This document shows, one piece after another, positions 50,455 to 59,574 of a stretch of 64,000 bases of DNA. This DNA comes from CAYRHN01 sp964424115 (lineage in GTDB: Bacteria > Chloroflexota > Anaerolineae > Anaerolineales > Anaerolineaceae), in contig CAYRHN010000001.1 in assembly GCA_964424115.1 (NCBI GenBank), forward strand, positions 186,001 to 250,000. The letters run 5' to 3'. How positions within the stretch are numbered: position 1 is the stretch's first letter; the number at the start of each line of letters is the position of its first letter. The notes beneath the pieces are model-generated. The model ran no database searches. It was not told where the DNA came from and was given only the letters and a program-made list of their open reading frames with translations. A program made the position numbers and the translations under genes.

Positions 50455-50508
50455 ATTTGTAAGTGGTGGTTTCGTTTCCGGCGGGAGGAAAGCTGTCGGA
50501 GAAAATTC

Positions 50509-50537
50509 TGGACAAGAACCCTGCTTTCAGGTATGAT
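50509..50537 (+). promoter_or_regulatory. Candidate promoter of the F1-ATPase operon
   Basis: TGGACA (50509-50514), 17-base spacer, TATGAT (50532-50537), about 30 bases before the atpA start. Supports separate transcription of atpA-G-D-C from ruvA. Confidence 0.6.
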
Positions 50538-50569
50538 TTAAGAGAAGTATTACACCATCCGGAGGATCC

Positions 50570-52231
50570 ATGTCAGATTTGATCGGAAAATTGACCAACG
50601 AATTACAGGGAAAGATCGAATCCTATTCCCCTCAATATGAAGTACGTGATGTGGGGACGGTGATCGAGGCAGGAGACGGGATCGCTCAGGTGGATGGATT
50701 GAGCGGGGTCAGGTCTCAGGAATTGGTGGAATTTGAAAATGGAGTGAAGGGGGTGGCCTTCAATCTGCAAAGCGACCGGGTCGGCCTGATTATCTTGGGC
50801 GATTATTCCACTGTGGCCGAGGGGATGAAAGTGCGGGCATTAGGGCGGATTGCTTCCCTGCCGGTGGGGGATGCGATGATTGGCCGGGTGGTGAATGCGT
50901 TGGGAGAACCCCTGGACGGCCGCGGACCCATTATGACGAAGAATTACCGCCCGTTGGAAAGAATTGCTTCAGGCGTGGTGGAACGCCAGGACGTGGATTC
51001 TCCGGTCCAAACTGGTATCATCTCAATCGATGCGATGATCCCGGTGGGGCGGGGACAACGCGAATTGATCATTGGTGATCGTCAAACTGGAAAAACCGCC
51101 CTGGCTATTGACACGATCATCAATCAAAAAGGCAAAGACCTCATTTGCATCTATGTGGCGATTGGACAGAAAAAAGCGGCCGTGGCGCGGACAGTATCCT
51201 TGCTGGAAGAGCATGGTGCAATGCAGCATACGGTAGTGGTTATGGCGTCGGCTGATGAGCCGGCGGCCATGCAATATCTGGTGCCCTATGCGGGTTGTGC
51301 CATTGGCGAAGAGTTTATGGAAAACGGTCGAGATGCGCTGGTGGTGTATGACGATCTTTCCAAGCATGCCTGGGCTTACCGGCAAGTGTCGCTGCTTTTG
51401 CGCCGCCCACCGGGTCGTGAAGCATATCCGGGAGATGTATTCTATCTGCACTCCCGCTTATTGGAACGCGCGGCGCGCCTGGCCATCCAATATGTGATCG
51501 TGGATAAAAATTTCGAAGGCCAACAGGCTGAAAAGGCCGATGGTCTTGAGGGAAAAGTGTTTGAAGGCCCGCTGGCGAAACACGATGCTGAGACCACACT
51601 CGCGGGATTGGTTGATAAAGAAAAGTATAAGGTGGTGCAGGTGAAGGGCAGCGGCGGTTCTCTGACGGCTTTCCCAATCATTGAAACTCTCTTGGGTGAT
51701 GTTTCGGCGTATATTCCCACCAACGTGATCTCGATCACCGACGGCCAGATCTATCTGGAATCCAGCCTCTTTAATGCAGGCATCCGTCCCGCGATCAACG
51801 TAGGTATTTCGGTATCGCGCGTGGGCGGATCGGCGCAAACCAAGGCCATGAAACAAGTGGCGGCGCGCCTACGCCTGGATATGGCAGGTTTCCGTGAGCT
51901 GGCTGCTTTTGCCCAATTTGGGTCTGACCTGGATAAATCTACTCAGGCTCAACTTAATCGGGGGCTTCGTCTTCAAGAAGTGCTTAAGCAACCGCAATAC
52001 CAACCGATCCCGTTGGAGAATCAGGTGATGATCCTGTTCGCGGGTGTCAATGGTATGTTGGATCAGGTCCCGGTGGAAAGGATCAAGGATTGGGAAAAAG
52101 CCTTCATCCGACACATGGAGACGAGTCATCCTAATATTGGTCGCGATATTGCGGAGCGGAAGTTGATCACGCCAGAAAATGAAGCGGCGCTGCGGTCAGC
52201 TTTACAGACATTCAATATCACCTGGCAATAA
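50570..52231 (+). CDS. atpA: ATP synthase F1 subunit alpha
   Basis: Encodes 553 residues, about 40 more than E. coli AtpA. P-loop GDRQTGKTA (about 170-178), DDLSKHAWAYRQVSLLLRRPPGREAYPGD, and SAYIPTNVISITDGQIYLE are conserved. The extra length is an insertion between LHSRLLERAARL and GGSLTAFPIIET: 56 residues here against about 15 in E. coli. Alpha forms the non-catalytic nucleotide sites of the hexamer. Downstream are gamma, beta and epsilon; the Fo and delta genes usually found upstream are absent and ruvA sits there instead. Confidence 0.97.
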   Translation: MSDLIGKLTNELQGKIESYSPQYEVRDVGTVIEAGDGIAQVDGLSGVRSQELVEFENGVKGVAFNLQSDRVGLIILGDYSTVAEGMKVRALGRIASLPVGDAMIGRVVNALGEPLDGRGPIMTKNYRPLERIASGVVERQDVDSPVQTGIISIDAMIPVGRGQRELIIGDRQTGKTALAIDTIINQKGKDLICIYVAIGQKKAAVARTVSLLEEHGAMQHTVVVMASADEPAAMQYLVPYAGCAIGEEFMENGRDALVVYDDLSKHAWAYRQVSLLLRRPPGREAYPGDVFYLHSRLLERAARLAIQYVIVDKNFEGQQAEKADGLEGKVFEGPLAKHDAETTLAGLVDKEKYKVVQVKGSGGSLTAFPIIETLLGDVSAYIPTNVISITDGQIYLESSLFNAGIRPAINVGISVSRVGGSAQTKAMKQVAARLRLDMAGFRELAAFAQFGSDLDKSTQAQLNRGLRLQEVLKQPQYQPIPLENQVMILFAGVNGMLDQVPVERIKDWEKAFIRHMETSHPNIGRDIAERKLITPENEAALRSALQTFNITWQ

Positions 52232-52255
52232 GGCTGGAGCAAAGGACAGGAAGAA

Positions 52256-53161
52256 ATGCCCTCTGCACGAGAGATGCGGCTCCGGATGCGGAGCGTAAAG
52301 AATATTGCGCAAGTCACCAAAGCGCTGGAGACGGTAAGTGCCAGCAAGGTGCGTAAAGCGGTTCAGCTGTATCAGGCAACCCGTCCATATGCGGAGAAAG
52401 CCTGGAAGGTGCTGGTTCACCTTGCCCGCCAACCCGGCCACAACAGTTTGCATCCTCTGCTGTGTGAGCGAGACGGCGTAAAGAATATCCTGGTGGTGAT
52501 GGTCAGCAGCGACCGAGGACTGGCTGGATCGTATAACGTGAATATCCTGCGGCACACGCTATCCGAGTTCAACGGAAGCAATATGCCGGTTTCTTATATC
52601 GCGGTAGGCCGAAAAGGAAGGGATATGCTGGTGCGAAGGCGCAAAAATGTGGCTGCAGAATTTAGCGATCTTCCGGCAGCGCCTTCGTTTGTGGACGTGT
52701 CTGCTATCGGCCGCATGGCGGTGGATGATTATCTTTCCGGCACCTACGACCAGGTATACCTGGCTTATACGCGTTTTATATCAATGGTCAGCCAGCAAAC
52801 GATTGTGAGTAAATTGCTACCATTGGAAATCCAATATGAGAAGAATGGTTTGAAGGATCAAAATCCGAACACGACCCATCGTAGTAGCGGGGTCTTTACC
52901 TATGAACCAGACCAGGAGCAGATCTTAAGCGAAATCGTTCCCCGCTTCACAGCGCTGCAAATTTACCAGGCAATCCTGTCGGCGATGGCGAGCGAACACG
53001 CGGCGCGGATGATGGCCATGCATAATGCCACAGACAACGCGCGCGAATTGATCGATATTTTGCAATTGGAATATAACAAAGCTCGCCAGCAATCGATTAC
53101 CAGCGATATCCTGGACATTACCGGTGGCGCCGAAGCCCTGGCGCAAATGTTAGCCAAGTAA
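52256..53161 (+). CDS. atpG: ATP synthase F1 subunit gamma
   Basis: Encodes 301 residues, 24 bp after alpha. The N-terminal helix REMRLRMRSVKNIAQVTKALETVSASKVRKA and the C-terminal helix MASEHAARMMAMHNATDNARELIDILQLEYNKARQQSITSDILDITGGAEAL are the conserved rotor coiled coil. The middle Rossmann-like part includes VVMVSSDRGLAGSYN. It is the central stalk that transmits rotation from the c-ring to the alpha/beta hexamer. Confidence 0.96.
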   Translation: MPSAREMRLRMRSVKNIAQVTKALETVSASKVRKAVQLYQATRPYAEKAWKVLVHLARQPGHNSLHPLLCERDGVKNILVVMVSSDRGLAGSYNVNILRHTLSEFNGSNMPVSYIAVGRKGRDMLVRRRKNVAAEFSDLPAAPSFVDVSAIGRMAVDDYLSGTYDQVYLAYTRFISMVSQQTIVSKLLPLEIQYEKNGLKDQNPNTTHRSSGVFTYEPDQEQILSEIVPRFTALQIYQAILSAMASEHAARMMAMHNATDNARELIDILQLEYNKARQQSITSDILDITGGAEALAQMLAK

Positions 53162-53201
53162 AGAACCCGATTAGAATATCTTGATTTGTTTGGAGGATTG
53201 G

Positions 53202-54602
53202 ATGGAGCAGATTATCGGACGCGTCGTTCAAATTCAGGGCAGTGTGGTTGATGTGGAATTCCCACCTGAGCAACTTCCCGAAATCTATGAGGCTCTGGAA
53301 GTGATCGTGCCGGATAGACAGCCGATGGTTTTGGAGGTGGAAAAACATTTGGGCGATAATAAAGTGCGCTGTGTGGCAATGGATACCACCGATGGCATTC
53401 CGCGCGGCCTGCCTGCTCAACGGACATTCAATCCGATCATGGTACCTGTTGGGCCGGAAACGCTTGGGCGCGTGTTCAATGTGCTGGGCCGCCCAGTGGA
53501 TAACGGCGGGGAAGTCATGAGCGATATGGGGTATCCTATTCACCGGCCAGCGCCGTCCTTTGACCAACAGTCTACCCGCGTGGAATTGTTCGAAACTGGG
53601 CTCAAAGTGATCGACTTGATAGCCCCATTTACGAAAGGTGGGAAGACGGGCATTTTTGGTGGAGCGGGTGTAGGAAAGACAGTCATCATCCAGGAGTTGA
53701 TCCGTTCGATTGCCACAGTGCATAAAGGCAAATCGGTATTTGCGGGTGTGGGTGAACGAACGCGTGAAGGCACACAACTTTATCGGGAAATGATCGAATC
53801 CGGAGTTATGAAAGATACCGTGATGGTGTTTGGGCAAATGAACGAGCCGCCGGGTGTGCGCCTGCGGGTGGCCCTGACGGGGCTTGCCATGGCGGAATAT
53901 TTCCGCGACCAGGGACTGGATGTTTTGCTATTTATCGATAATATTTTCCGCTTTACAATGTCTGGCTCTGAAGTCTCTGCGTTGCTGGGACGCATGCCTT
54001 CTGCGGTAGGCTATCAACCTACCCTGGCGACAGAAATGGGCGAGTTGCAAGAACGGATCACATCGACCCGCACAGGTTCTATCACCTCGATGCAGGCAGT
54101 ATATGTTCCTGCAGACGATTATTCGGACCCGGCCCCGGTGGCCACATTCACGCATTTGGATGCAACCATTGCCCTCGAACGCTCGATCGCTGAAAAATCG
54201 ATCTTCCCGGCGGTGGATCCGCTAACATCGACTTCGCGGGTGTTGGATCCCAATGTTGTAGGCGAGGAACATTACCGCACCGCACGGGAGGTTCAGCGCG
54301 TTTTACAACGCTACAAAGATTTACAAGATATCATTGCCATTCTGGGTATTGATGAATTGAGCGAGGATGATAAGTTGATCGTGACGCGGGCGCGGAAGAT
54401 CGAACGGTTCTTCTCTCAGCCGATGTTCGTGGCAGAGCAGTTCACCGGACGACCCGGCCGCTATGTTCCGATGCGCGAAACTGTGCGCGGGTTCAAGGAA
54501 ATCTTGGAAGGCAAGTATGACGATTTGCCGGAGCAAGCTTTCTATATGGTCGGCGGGATTGAAGAGGCCGTAGCTCAGGCCAAGAAGATGCAGGAGGCCT
54601 AA
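53202..54602 (+). CDS. atpD: ATP synthase F1 subunit beta
   Basis: Encodes 466 residues from ATG 53202, with GGAGG upstream; an upstream TTG at 53181 is unlikely. P-loop GGAGVGKTV (about 151-159), the catalytic GVGERTREG glutamate, the DELSEED-like IDELSEDDK (about 387-395) and ALLGRMPSAVGYQPTLA are present. Beta holds the catalytic sites. Length is normal. Epsilon follows at once. Confidence 0.97.
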   Translation: MEQIIGRVVQIQGSVVDVEFPPEQLPEIYEALEVIVPDRQPMVLEVEKHLGDNKVRCVAMDTTDGIPRGLPAQRTFNPIMVPVGPETLGRVFNVLGRPVDNGGEVMSDMGYPIHRPAPSFDQQSTRVELFETGLKVIDLIAPFTKGGKTGIFGGAGVGKTVIIQELIRSIATVHKGKSVFAGVGERTREGTQLYREMIESGVMKDTVMVFGQMNEPPGVRLRVALTGLAMAEYFRDQGLDVLLFIDNIFRFTMSGSEVSALLGRMPSAVGYQPTLATEMGELQERITSTRTGSITSMQAVYVPADDYSDPAPVATFTHLDATIALERSIAEKSIFPAVDPLTSTSRVLDPNVVGEEHYRTAREVQRVLQRYKDLQDIIAILGIDELSEDDKLIVTRARKIERFFSQPMFVAEQFTGRPGRYVPMRETVRGFKEILEGKYDDLPEQAFYMVGGIEEAVAQAKKMQEA

Positions 54603-54611
54603 GGAGGCAAT

Positions 54612-55040
54612 ATGCCTATTCGCTGCGAGATCGTCTCTCAAGATCGAAGCGTGTTCTCCGGAGATGTTGATATTGTTGTGCTTCCGGGGTCGGATGGTGT
54701 GATGGGGATCCTTCCGCATCATTCACCAGTTCTGACCACGCTGCAATTTGGCGTGATCACCGTCCGCAGCGGAAAAGAGGAGTATGTATTTACTGTAGCT
54801 GGTGGAGTGGCTGAAGTGCAGCCGGACCAGGTTACAGTCTTGGCAGACGCGGCGGAAAATGTGATGGAAATTGATGTACAGCGCGCCGAAGCTGCGCGGC
54901 GCAGGGCAGAAGAGATGCTAAAGAATTTGCCGGCAGCAGATTCGGATGAGTATGCCAGGTTAAAGAATACATTGCGAAAATCCACCTTGCGTTTGGATGC
55001 TGTGCGAAGGTACCGACAAGGCCGGCGCCCAATCCCGTAA
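54612..55040 (+). CDS. atpC: ATP synthase F1 subunit epsilon
   Basis: Encodes 142 residues behind AGGAGG. Beta-sandwich N-terminal domain (CEIVSQDRSVFSGDVDIVVLPGSDGVMGILPHHSPVLTTL) and a C-terminal two-helix domain (AEAARRRAEEMLKN...YARLKNTLRKSTLRLDAVRRYR) that in other species can inhibit hydrolysis. It ends the F1 cluster. Confidence 0.95.
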   Translation: MPIRCEIVSQDRSVFSGDVDIVVLPGSDGVMGILPHHSPVLTTLQFGVITVRSGKEEYVFTVAGGVAEVQPDQVTVLADAAENVMEIDVQRAEAARRRAEEMLKNLPAADSDEYARLKNTLRKSTLRLDAVRRYRQGRRPIP

Positions 55041-55067
55041 GGGGTCACTGAGAAAAGGAATCAGTAA

Positions 55068-56075
55068 ATGCCGTTATTTCGAAGAGAATTTGGGATCGAC
55101 CTGGGGTCGAATAATATTGTGGTGTGCGAAGGCAATCAGATCCTGTTGCAGGAGCCCACTGTTGTTGCCATTATTGTGGAAGAGCAAAAACTGGTGGAAT
55201 GGGGCCAGGCAGCCAAGGATATGTATGGACGTGTGCCGGATAGCATTGAAGTGGTTTGGCCTGTCCACCACGGCGTGATCGCGGAGTACGAAATCACTGA
55301 GAAGTTGCTGGCCTTCTTGATCCGCAAAATGAGCGGATCTATGTCGGTTTTCAAGCCCAAGGTGATGATCACTGTTCCGTATGGGGCCACCAGCGTAGAA
55401 AGCCGGGCCGTCCACGAGGCTGGTTTAGGAGCCGGAACGCAAGACGTGATGTTGATTCCTCAGCCGTTAGCAGCGGCTATTGGAGTGGATTTGCCGATTG
55501 GGACACCTTCTGGGAATATGATCATTTCGATTGGCGGGGGTACTATCCAGGCGGCGGTGCTGGCGATGAACGGTATTGTATCAGCTGATACATCGCGGAC
55601 TGGCGGGCAGAAATTTGATGAAGCAATCATTTCATACGTACGCAAAAAGTATGGAATCATAATCGGACAATCGACAGCCGAACAACTGAAGATCCGCATC
55701 GGGGCGGCGATTCCACAAGATCAACAGCTCTCGATGGAAGTGCAAGGGCAGGATCAAGTTTCAGGCTTGCCCAAGCCCATTAATTTAACAACAGACGATC
55801 TAATCGACGCAGTTCAAGAGCCGCTGACTGAACTTGTCAACACAGCCAAGCGGGTACTGGAAAAAACGCCGCCTGAGCTGATCTCGGATATTATTGACCG
55901 GGGCGTGGCATTGTGCGGCGGCGGAGTGCAGCTGAGGGGCATCGATAAATTCCTGACCAAGTCCCTTGGAATTCCAGCATATGCCGTGGATAATCCAATG
56001 ACCTGCACCGCAGAAGGGGCTGCCAAAGCGTTAAATATGCGTGATGCGCTGAGGCGAAGTCTGTTGGCGGGGTAA
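55068..56075 (+). CDS. mreB: MreB-like actin-family shape protein
   Basis: Encodes 335 residues, the usual MreB length. Actin-fold nucleotide motifs: phosphate 1 FGIDLGSNNIVV (8-19), phosphate 2 MIISIGGGTIQAAV (about 154-167) and adenosine GVALCGGGVQLRGID (about 285-299). It assembles filaments at the inner membrane that guide wall synthesis or cell shape. mreC and mreD are not adjacent; the gene is only 27 bp behind atpC and may be read with the ATPase operon. It is somewhat divergent, so a paralogue of the main MreB is possible. Confidence 0.88.
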   Translation: MPLFRREFGIDLGSNNIVVCEGNQILLQEPTVVAIIVEEQKLVEWGQAAKDMYGRVPDSIEVVWPVHHGVIAEYEITEKLLAFLIRKMSGSMSVFKPKVMITVPYGATSVESRAVHEAGLGAGTQDVMLIPQPLAAAIGVDLPIGTPSGNMIISIGGGTIQAAVLAMNGIVSADTSRTGGQKFDEAIISYVRKKYGIIIGQSTAEQLKIRIGAAIPQDQQLSMEVQGQDQVSGLPKPINLTTDDLIDAVQEPLTELVNTAKRVLEKTPPELISDIIDRGVALCGGGVQLRGIDKFLTKSLGIPAYAVDNPMTCTAEGAAKALNMRDALRRSLLAG

Positions 56076-56107
56076 AAATCGTATTTGCGCATAGCCAATA
56101 AGATATT

Positions 56108-56135
56108 AGACTGCCTTATCCAGGCAGTCTTTTTT
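56108..56135. terminator. Terminator between mreB-like gene and rex
   Basis: AGACTGCC (56108-56115) pairs with GGCAGTCT (56123-56130) around a 7-base loop, followed on the plus strand by a run of six T. It serves the plus-strand gene; the minus side has only a weak T-rich tail. Confidence 0.85.
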
Positions 56136-56754
56136 AATCCAAGTAGTAGGTCATGTGTTGAAGTTCGATCAGAGGATCGATGTATTTAACCTGGATCTCT
56201 TTAGGAAGAGATAGAATTTGAGGGGCATAAGATAGAATGGCGCGGATGCCTGCTTTTACCAATTCATTCGCAGTATTCTGGGCTGCAGACGCAGGAACGG
56301 TCAACATGGCAATTTTGATGTTGTGGTCGCGAACGAATACAGGCGCCTCGGCGATGTCCATCACCTGAAAAACACCGATTTGTTGACCGATCTTATCGGG
56401 GTCATTGTCAAAGATTGCAACGATCTGGAAACCGCGGCGAGTAAAACCTTGATAACGGGCCAGTGCATGACCGAGATCGCCAACCCCAACCAGGATCATA
56501 TCCCAAACACGGTTTGTCTTGAGGATGGTTTGAAGCCGATTCATCAAGAATGGAATTGAATAGCCGGTGCCTTGTTTTCCAAATTCGCCGAATTGTGACA
56601 GATCTTTGCGAATTTGGGCGGCGGAGAAACCCAGAAGGCTGCTCATCTCCTGCGACGAAGTAGTGGTTTTGCCAGAACGTTCCATTTCTTGCAAAATGCG
56701 CAGGTAAAGGGGGAGCCGGCCGATAATGATGTCAGGTACGGGAATTGTTTCCAT
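56134..56754 (-). CDS. rex: Redox-sensing transcriptional repressor Rex
   Basis: Encodes 206 residues. Winged helix with TTSSQEMSSLLGFSAAQIRKDLSQFGEFGKQGTGYSI (about 31-67), the Rex recognition-helix signature. The NAD(H)-binding Rossmann fold is MILVGVGDLGHALARYQGF (about 86-104), with a C-terminal swapped helix. Rex senses the NADH/NAD+ ratio and represses fermentation or respiration genes. Its own Rex-site palindrome was not identified nearby. It lies 31 bp downstream of the YeiH-type gene and probably shares its transcript. Confidence 0.95.
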   Translation of the reverse strand: METIPVPDIIIGRLPLYLRILQEMERSGKTTTSSQEMSSLLGFSAAQIRKDLSQFGEFGKQGTGYSIPFLMNRLQTILKTNRVWDMILVGVGDLGHALARYQGFTRRGFQIVAIFDNDPDKIGQQIGVFQVMDIAEAPVFVRDHNIKIAMLTVPASAAQNTANELVKAGIRAILSYAPQILSLPKEIQVKYIDPLIELQHMTYYLD

Positions 56755-56785
56755 GTTATGTCGGCCTTCTATAAATCAGATAGGT

Positions 56786-57862
56786 TCATGAGACAGCAAG
56801 AGGCATCAGATGGGTGAAGATCACATAGGATACACCTAATGCCAGAAGTGTGTTAAACACAGTAACGATCAAGAAAACGATCACAGGGCGCCAGCCCATC
56901 TTGCGGAATTCAGAGAGGGAAAACTCCAGGCCCATGCAAACAAAGGCCAGAGTGAAGGCCCAGTTCTTTATTGCCTCAAGCGATGTTCCTTTTCCTCCGT
57001 CAATCACACCAAGAGAATACAGAATAGATGCAACGACGAATCCAAGAACAAATTTGGGGAAGCGATCCCAGATCAAACGCGCACTGGGTCTGGCACCTTT
57101 TTCAGGATTGCGGACGGAATACCATAAAGCGAGGAGAAAAGCGACCACACCGATGAGTGTGTTTTGGGTGGATTTGACAATGCTGGCAACCTTCTGGGCT
57201 TGTTCTCCATAAATTGTGCCTGCGCCAACTACTGCTGCGGTGGTATCGATATTGGCACCAAACCAGGCTCCCGCAACCGGCTGGCTAAGATTCATAGCCT
57301 GGGCTAAAAGCGGAGCGATTACCATCATCGGAAGCGCCACTAAAATGACCAGTGTGGTGATATATGTAACCTGCTCCTTCCGGGCAGCTACAGATCCAGC
57401 TGCTGCGATGGCGGCGGAGACCCCACAAACAGAAATAGCGGTGGACATGACTGCACGTAGTTTTTCATCCAACCCAAATTTACCGGCCAACCACCAACAA
57501 AAGAAGAATACGCAGGGGAGGACAATCAATGTTTGAACTACGGCTCCACCTGCTGTGGTTCCAATCACAGCTAAATTAATACTGGCTCCTAAAAGGATCA
57601 AGCCTATCTTGAGAAAAAGTTCCGTACGGATGCCAGGCCTGATTAACGAGTAGATGCCGGTGATACGCACAATGACATTACCAAGCAGACCAATGATCAC
57701 TGCCCAAAGCGGGTATTCCAGCACTTTTCCAGGAATACCCAAAGGAAGTTGAAAGGAGTAAATGGATTTGGTGATGGCCCAGGCAATGATCGAAAGGAGA
57801 ACCACAATGGTCAAACCTGCCAGAAGGCCGAAAATATGGCGGCTAGAGGAATTCTGCTTCAT
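56786..57862 (-). CDS. YeiH/UPF0324 family putative sulfate exporter
   Basis: Encodes 358 residues with about ten membrane helices. GIPGKVLEYPLWAVIIGLLGNV, RTELFLKIGLILLGASIN, STAISVCGVSAAIAAAG and GAWFGANIDTTAAVVGAG are conserved YeiH-family segments. Members are annotated as sulfate exporters, largely by inference; in some bacteria they link to sulfur-compound breakdown. Organised after a 44-residue membrane peptide and before rex. No sulfur gene is nearby, so the substrate is uncertain. Confidence 0.88.
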   Translation of the reverse strand: MKQNSSSRHIFGLLAGLTIVVLLSIIAWAITKSIYSFQLPLGIPGKVLEYPLWAVIIGLLGNVIVRITGIYSLIRPGIRTELFLKIGLILLGASINLAVIGTTAGGAVVQTLIVLPCVFFFCWWLAGKFGLDEKLRAVMSTAISVCGVSAAIAAAGSVAARKEQVTYITTLVILVALPMMVIAPLLAQAMNLSQPVAGAWFGANIDTTAAVVGAGTIYGEQAQKVASIVKSTQNTLIGVVAFLLALWYSVRNPEKGARPSARLIWDRFPKFVLGFVVASILYSLGVIDGGKGTSLEAIKNWAFTLAFVCMGLEFSLSEFRKMGWRPVIVFLIVTVFNTLLALGVSYVIFTHLMPLAVS

Positions 57863-57871
57863 GGGAGCTCC

Positions 57872-58006
57872 TTAGAACGTAACCATTATGAAATTGGGGC
57901 CAAAAAGGCCTATGGCTGCTAGAAAAATGATCACAAAGGCGATAATCACAGCCAGCCAATCTTCGTTGATAGGTTTAGTTCCTGATTCTTGCGGAGGTAT
58001 GCTCAT
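57872..58006 (-). CDS. Single-helix partner of the YeiH-type transporter
   Basis: Encodes 44 residues from ATG 58006 behind TTGGAG; a longer upstream frame lacks a ribosome site. Sequence runs MSIPPQESGTKPINEDWLAV then one membrane helix (about 19-36). The NEDWLAV motif just before the helix resembles, as I recall, the N-terminus of some longer YeiH-family transporters, so it may be a split-off first helix. It ends 9 bp upstream of the transporter start. Confidence 0.6.
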   Translation of the reverse strand: MSIPPQESGTKPINEDWLAVIIAFVIIFLAAIGLFGPNFIMVTF

Positions 58007-58136
58007 ATTATTCTCCAAGAAATAGGGTAAATTTATTATAGCGCAATTCTGATTCGGGAATGTTGTGTATAAAGTCAAGTTTGGGGGATTGCCATGACCA
58101 ATAACGCGGGTTAAAGAAGGGAGTATATTTTCGTTG

Positions 58137-58142
58137 TATAAT
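58137..58142 (+). promoter_or_regulatory. Candidate -10 box for the response-regulator operon
   Basis: TATAAT with an AT-rich upstream region but no clear -35. About 50 bases before the response-regulator start. Confidence 0.4.
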
Positions 58143-58193
58143 TCTGGTATAGCTGTGCTGACAAGCGCGCCCTATCATAAGGGAGAATTAAAA

Positions 58194-58568
58194 ATGGCAA
58201 AAATATTGATTATCGAAGATATGATGGATAACGCGGAATTAACCCGTAAAATCCTGGTATCAGCCGGATACGATGTTGTACACGCCGGCGAAGCAGAGTG
58301 CGGGTTGAGCCTGGCGATCTCGGAGCGTCCAGACCTCATTTTGTTGGATCTTGGATTACCGGATTTTGATGGACAGACCCTGGCTGGACTCTTGATGTCA
58401 GAGCCGCAAACGGCAGGGATCCCAATTGTGGCTTATACTGCCTGGCCTGAGGAAACAGTACGGCAAATGGTGACGAGTTATGGTTTTGCGGGCTATATTG
58501 GAAAGCCGATCGTCAAGGTAGCCGACTTCCTTTCAAAAATTGCGTTGTGTATGCGAGAGAAAAACTAA
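58194..58568 (+). CDS. Single-domain response regulator
   Basis: Encodes 124 residues from ATG 58194 with AGGGAGA upstream. A CheY-like receiver only: acidic patch IIEDMMDN (8-9), phospho-Asp in LILLDLGLPDFDG (about 52), Thr in IVAYTAWP (about 83) and Lys in YIGKPI (about 105). The output partner is not fused. The GNAT gene follows 1 bp after. Similar to DivK-type regulators that pass phosphate to other proteins. Confidence 0.9.
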   Translation: MAKILIIEDMMDNAELTRKILVSAGYDVVHAGEAECGLSLAISERPDLILLDLGLPDFDGQTLAGLLMSEPQTAGIPIVAYTAWPEETVRQMVTSYGFAGYIGKPIVKVADFLSKIALCMREKN

Positions 58569-58569
58569 C

Positions 58570-59454
58570 ATGGTATTTCCATCTGAGTCACCGGTTGAAT
58601 TGGTGCCTGCCAGTTGTTATACAATAGAGCAACTAACCGAATTGTATAACCAAACCCGGGTCGATTATTTGGTGCCAATGCCGATGAACGCGGCAAGACT
58701 GGCAGAGTATGTCAATACTTATGATGTAGATTTAGATGGTTCCCTAGTGGCAAGACAAGGGGATGATGTATTGGGACTGTCGATGTTGGGAGTGCGCAAA
58801 GATCGATCCTGGATCACCCGGCTGGGAGTGCTACCCAGAACACGCCGGCATGGGACGGGGCAGGCGCTGATGGAAGGTTTGCTTGAGCAAACAAAACGTT
58901 TGAATATTAAATTTTCGATGTTGGAGGTGATCAAGCATAATACGCCCGCTCATACATTATTCTTGAAGTTGGGCTATAAGGAAGTGGGCGAGCTTTTAGT
59001 GTTGCGGCGAGCACCCACATTCCAACCACTTGATCCAATTGTTGCCGATGCCCAACCCCTGGAATTGAGAGAGGCGCTTGATCTGGTTGGGCGGGATCGG
59101 GGAACCCAACCCTGGACCAACCAATCCGAAACGCTGCAAAATGCCCATGATGTGTCGGGCATGCGGGTTACCTTACCAGATGGCAGCCGAGGATGGCTAG
59201 TATTCCAGAGGCAAAAATTTATCCTAACCCGGTTTATTTATAAAACTGAAGTAGGTGATCCTGTGCGAGTGGCGATGGCGTTTCTTTCTCACTTGCACTA
59301 TATGTATCCGCGATTGGATACACAGCTGGAGAATATCCAGGTATACGACCCTCATCTGCCAGCTTTTTATCAGATGGGATATGTAGAAGCGTTTCGAAGG
59401 ATCGAGATGTGGTGGGGAGACCCCCCCGCCAGTCTTCTGGGCGGAAGAACGTAA
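58570..59454 (+). CDS. GNAT-family acetyltransferase
   Basis: Encodes 294 residues from ATG 58570. Acetyl-CoA-binding motif A ITRLGVLPRTRRHGTGQALMEGLLEQ lies at about 87-112, followed by NTPAHTLFLKLGYKEVGELLVLRR (motif B type). A second half (about 155-294) is less conserved and may be a degenerate second GNAT fold, ending HLPAFYQMGYVEAFRRIEMWWG. Substrate is unknown. It is in a transcription unit with the receiver upstream and possibly the histidine kinase downstream. Confidence 0.8.
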   Translation: MVFPSESPVELVPASCYTIEQLTELYNQTRVDYLVPMPMNAARLAEYVNTYDVDLDGSLVARQGDDVLGLSMLGVRKDRSWITRLGVLPRTRRHGTGQALMEGLLEQTKRLNIKFSMLEVIKHNTPAHTLFLKLGYKEVGELLVLRRAPTFQPLDPIVADAQPLELREALDLVGRDRGTQPWTNQSETLQNAHDVSGMRVTLPDGSRGWLVFQRQKFILTRFIYKTEVGDPVRVAMAFLSHLHYMYPRLDTQLENIQVYDPHLPAFYQMGYVEAFRRIEMWWGDPPASLLGGRT

Positions 59455-59574
59455 TTTTGATCCGATTCAGATGGCAATTCAGACATCCTCCAAATCAGAT
59501 TCGTAGTCTATAATGAATGAGAATATGGTCGTTTAGTGAGCTATCTTGGATAAATGTTAAGAAAAGGGAACCAG

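Noticed and set aside
58007..58190. Rex operator upstream of the YeiH/rex genes
   Set aside because: I looked for a TTGTGAAN...TTTCACAA-type palindrome and saw only a single TTGTGTATAA half-like sequence.
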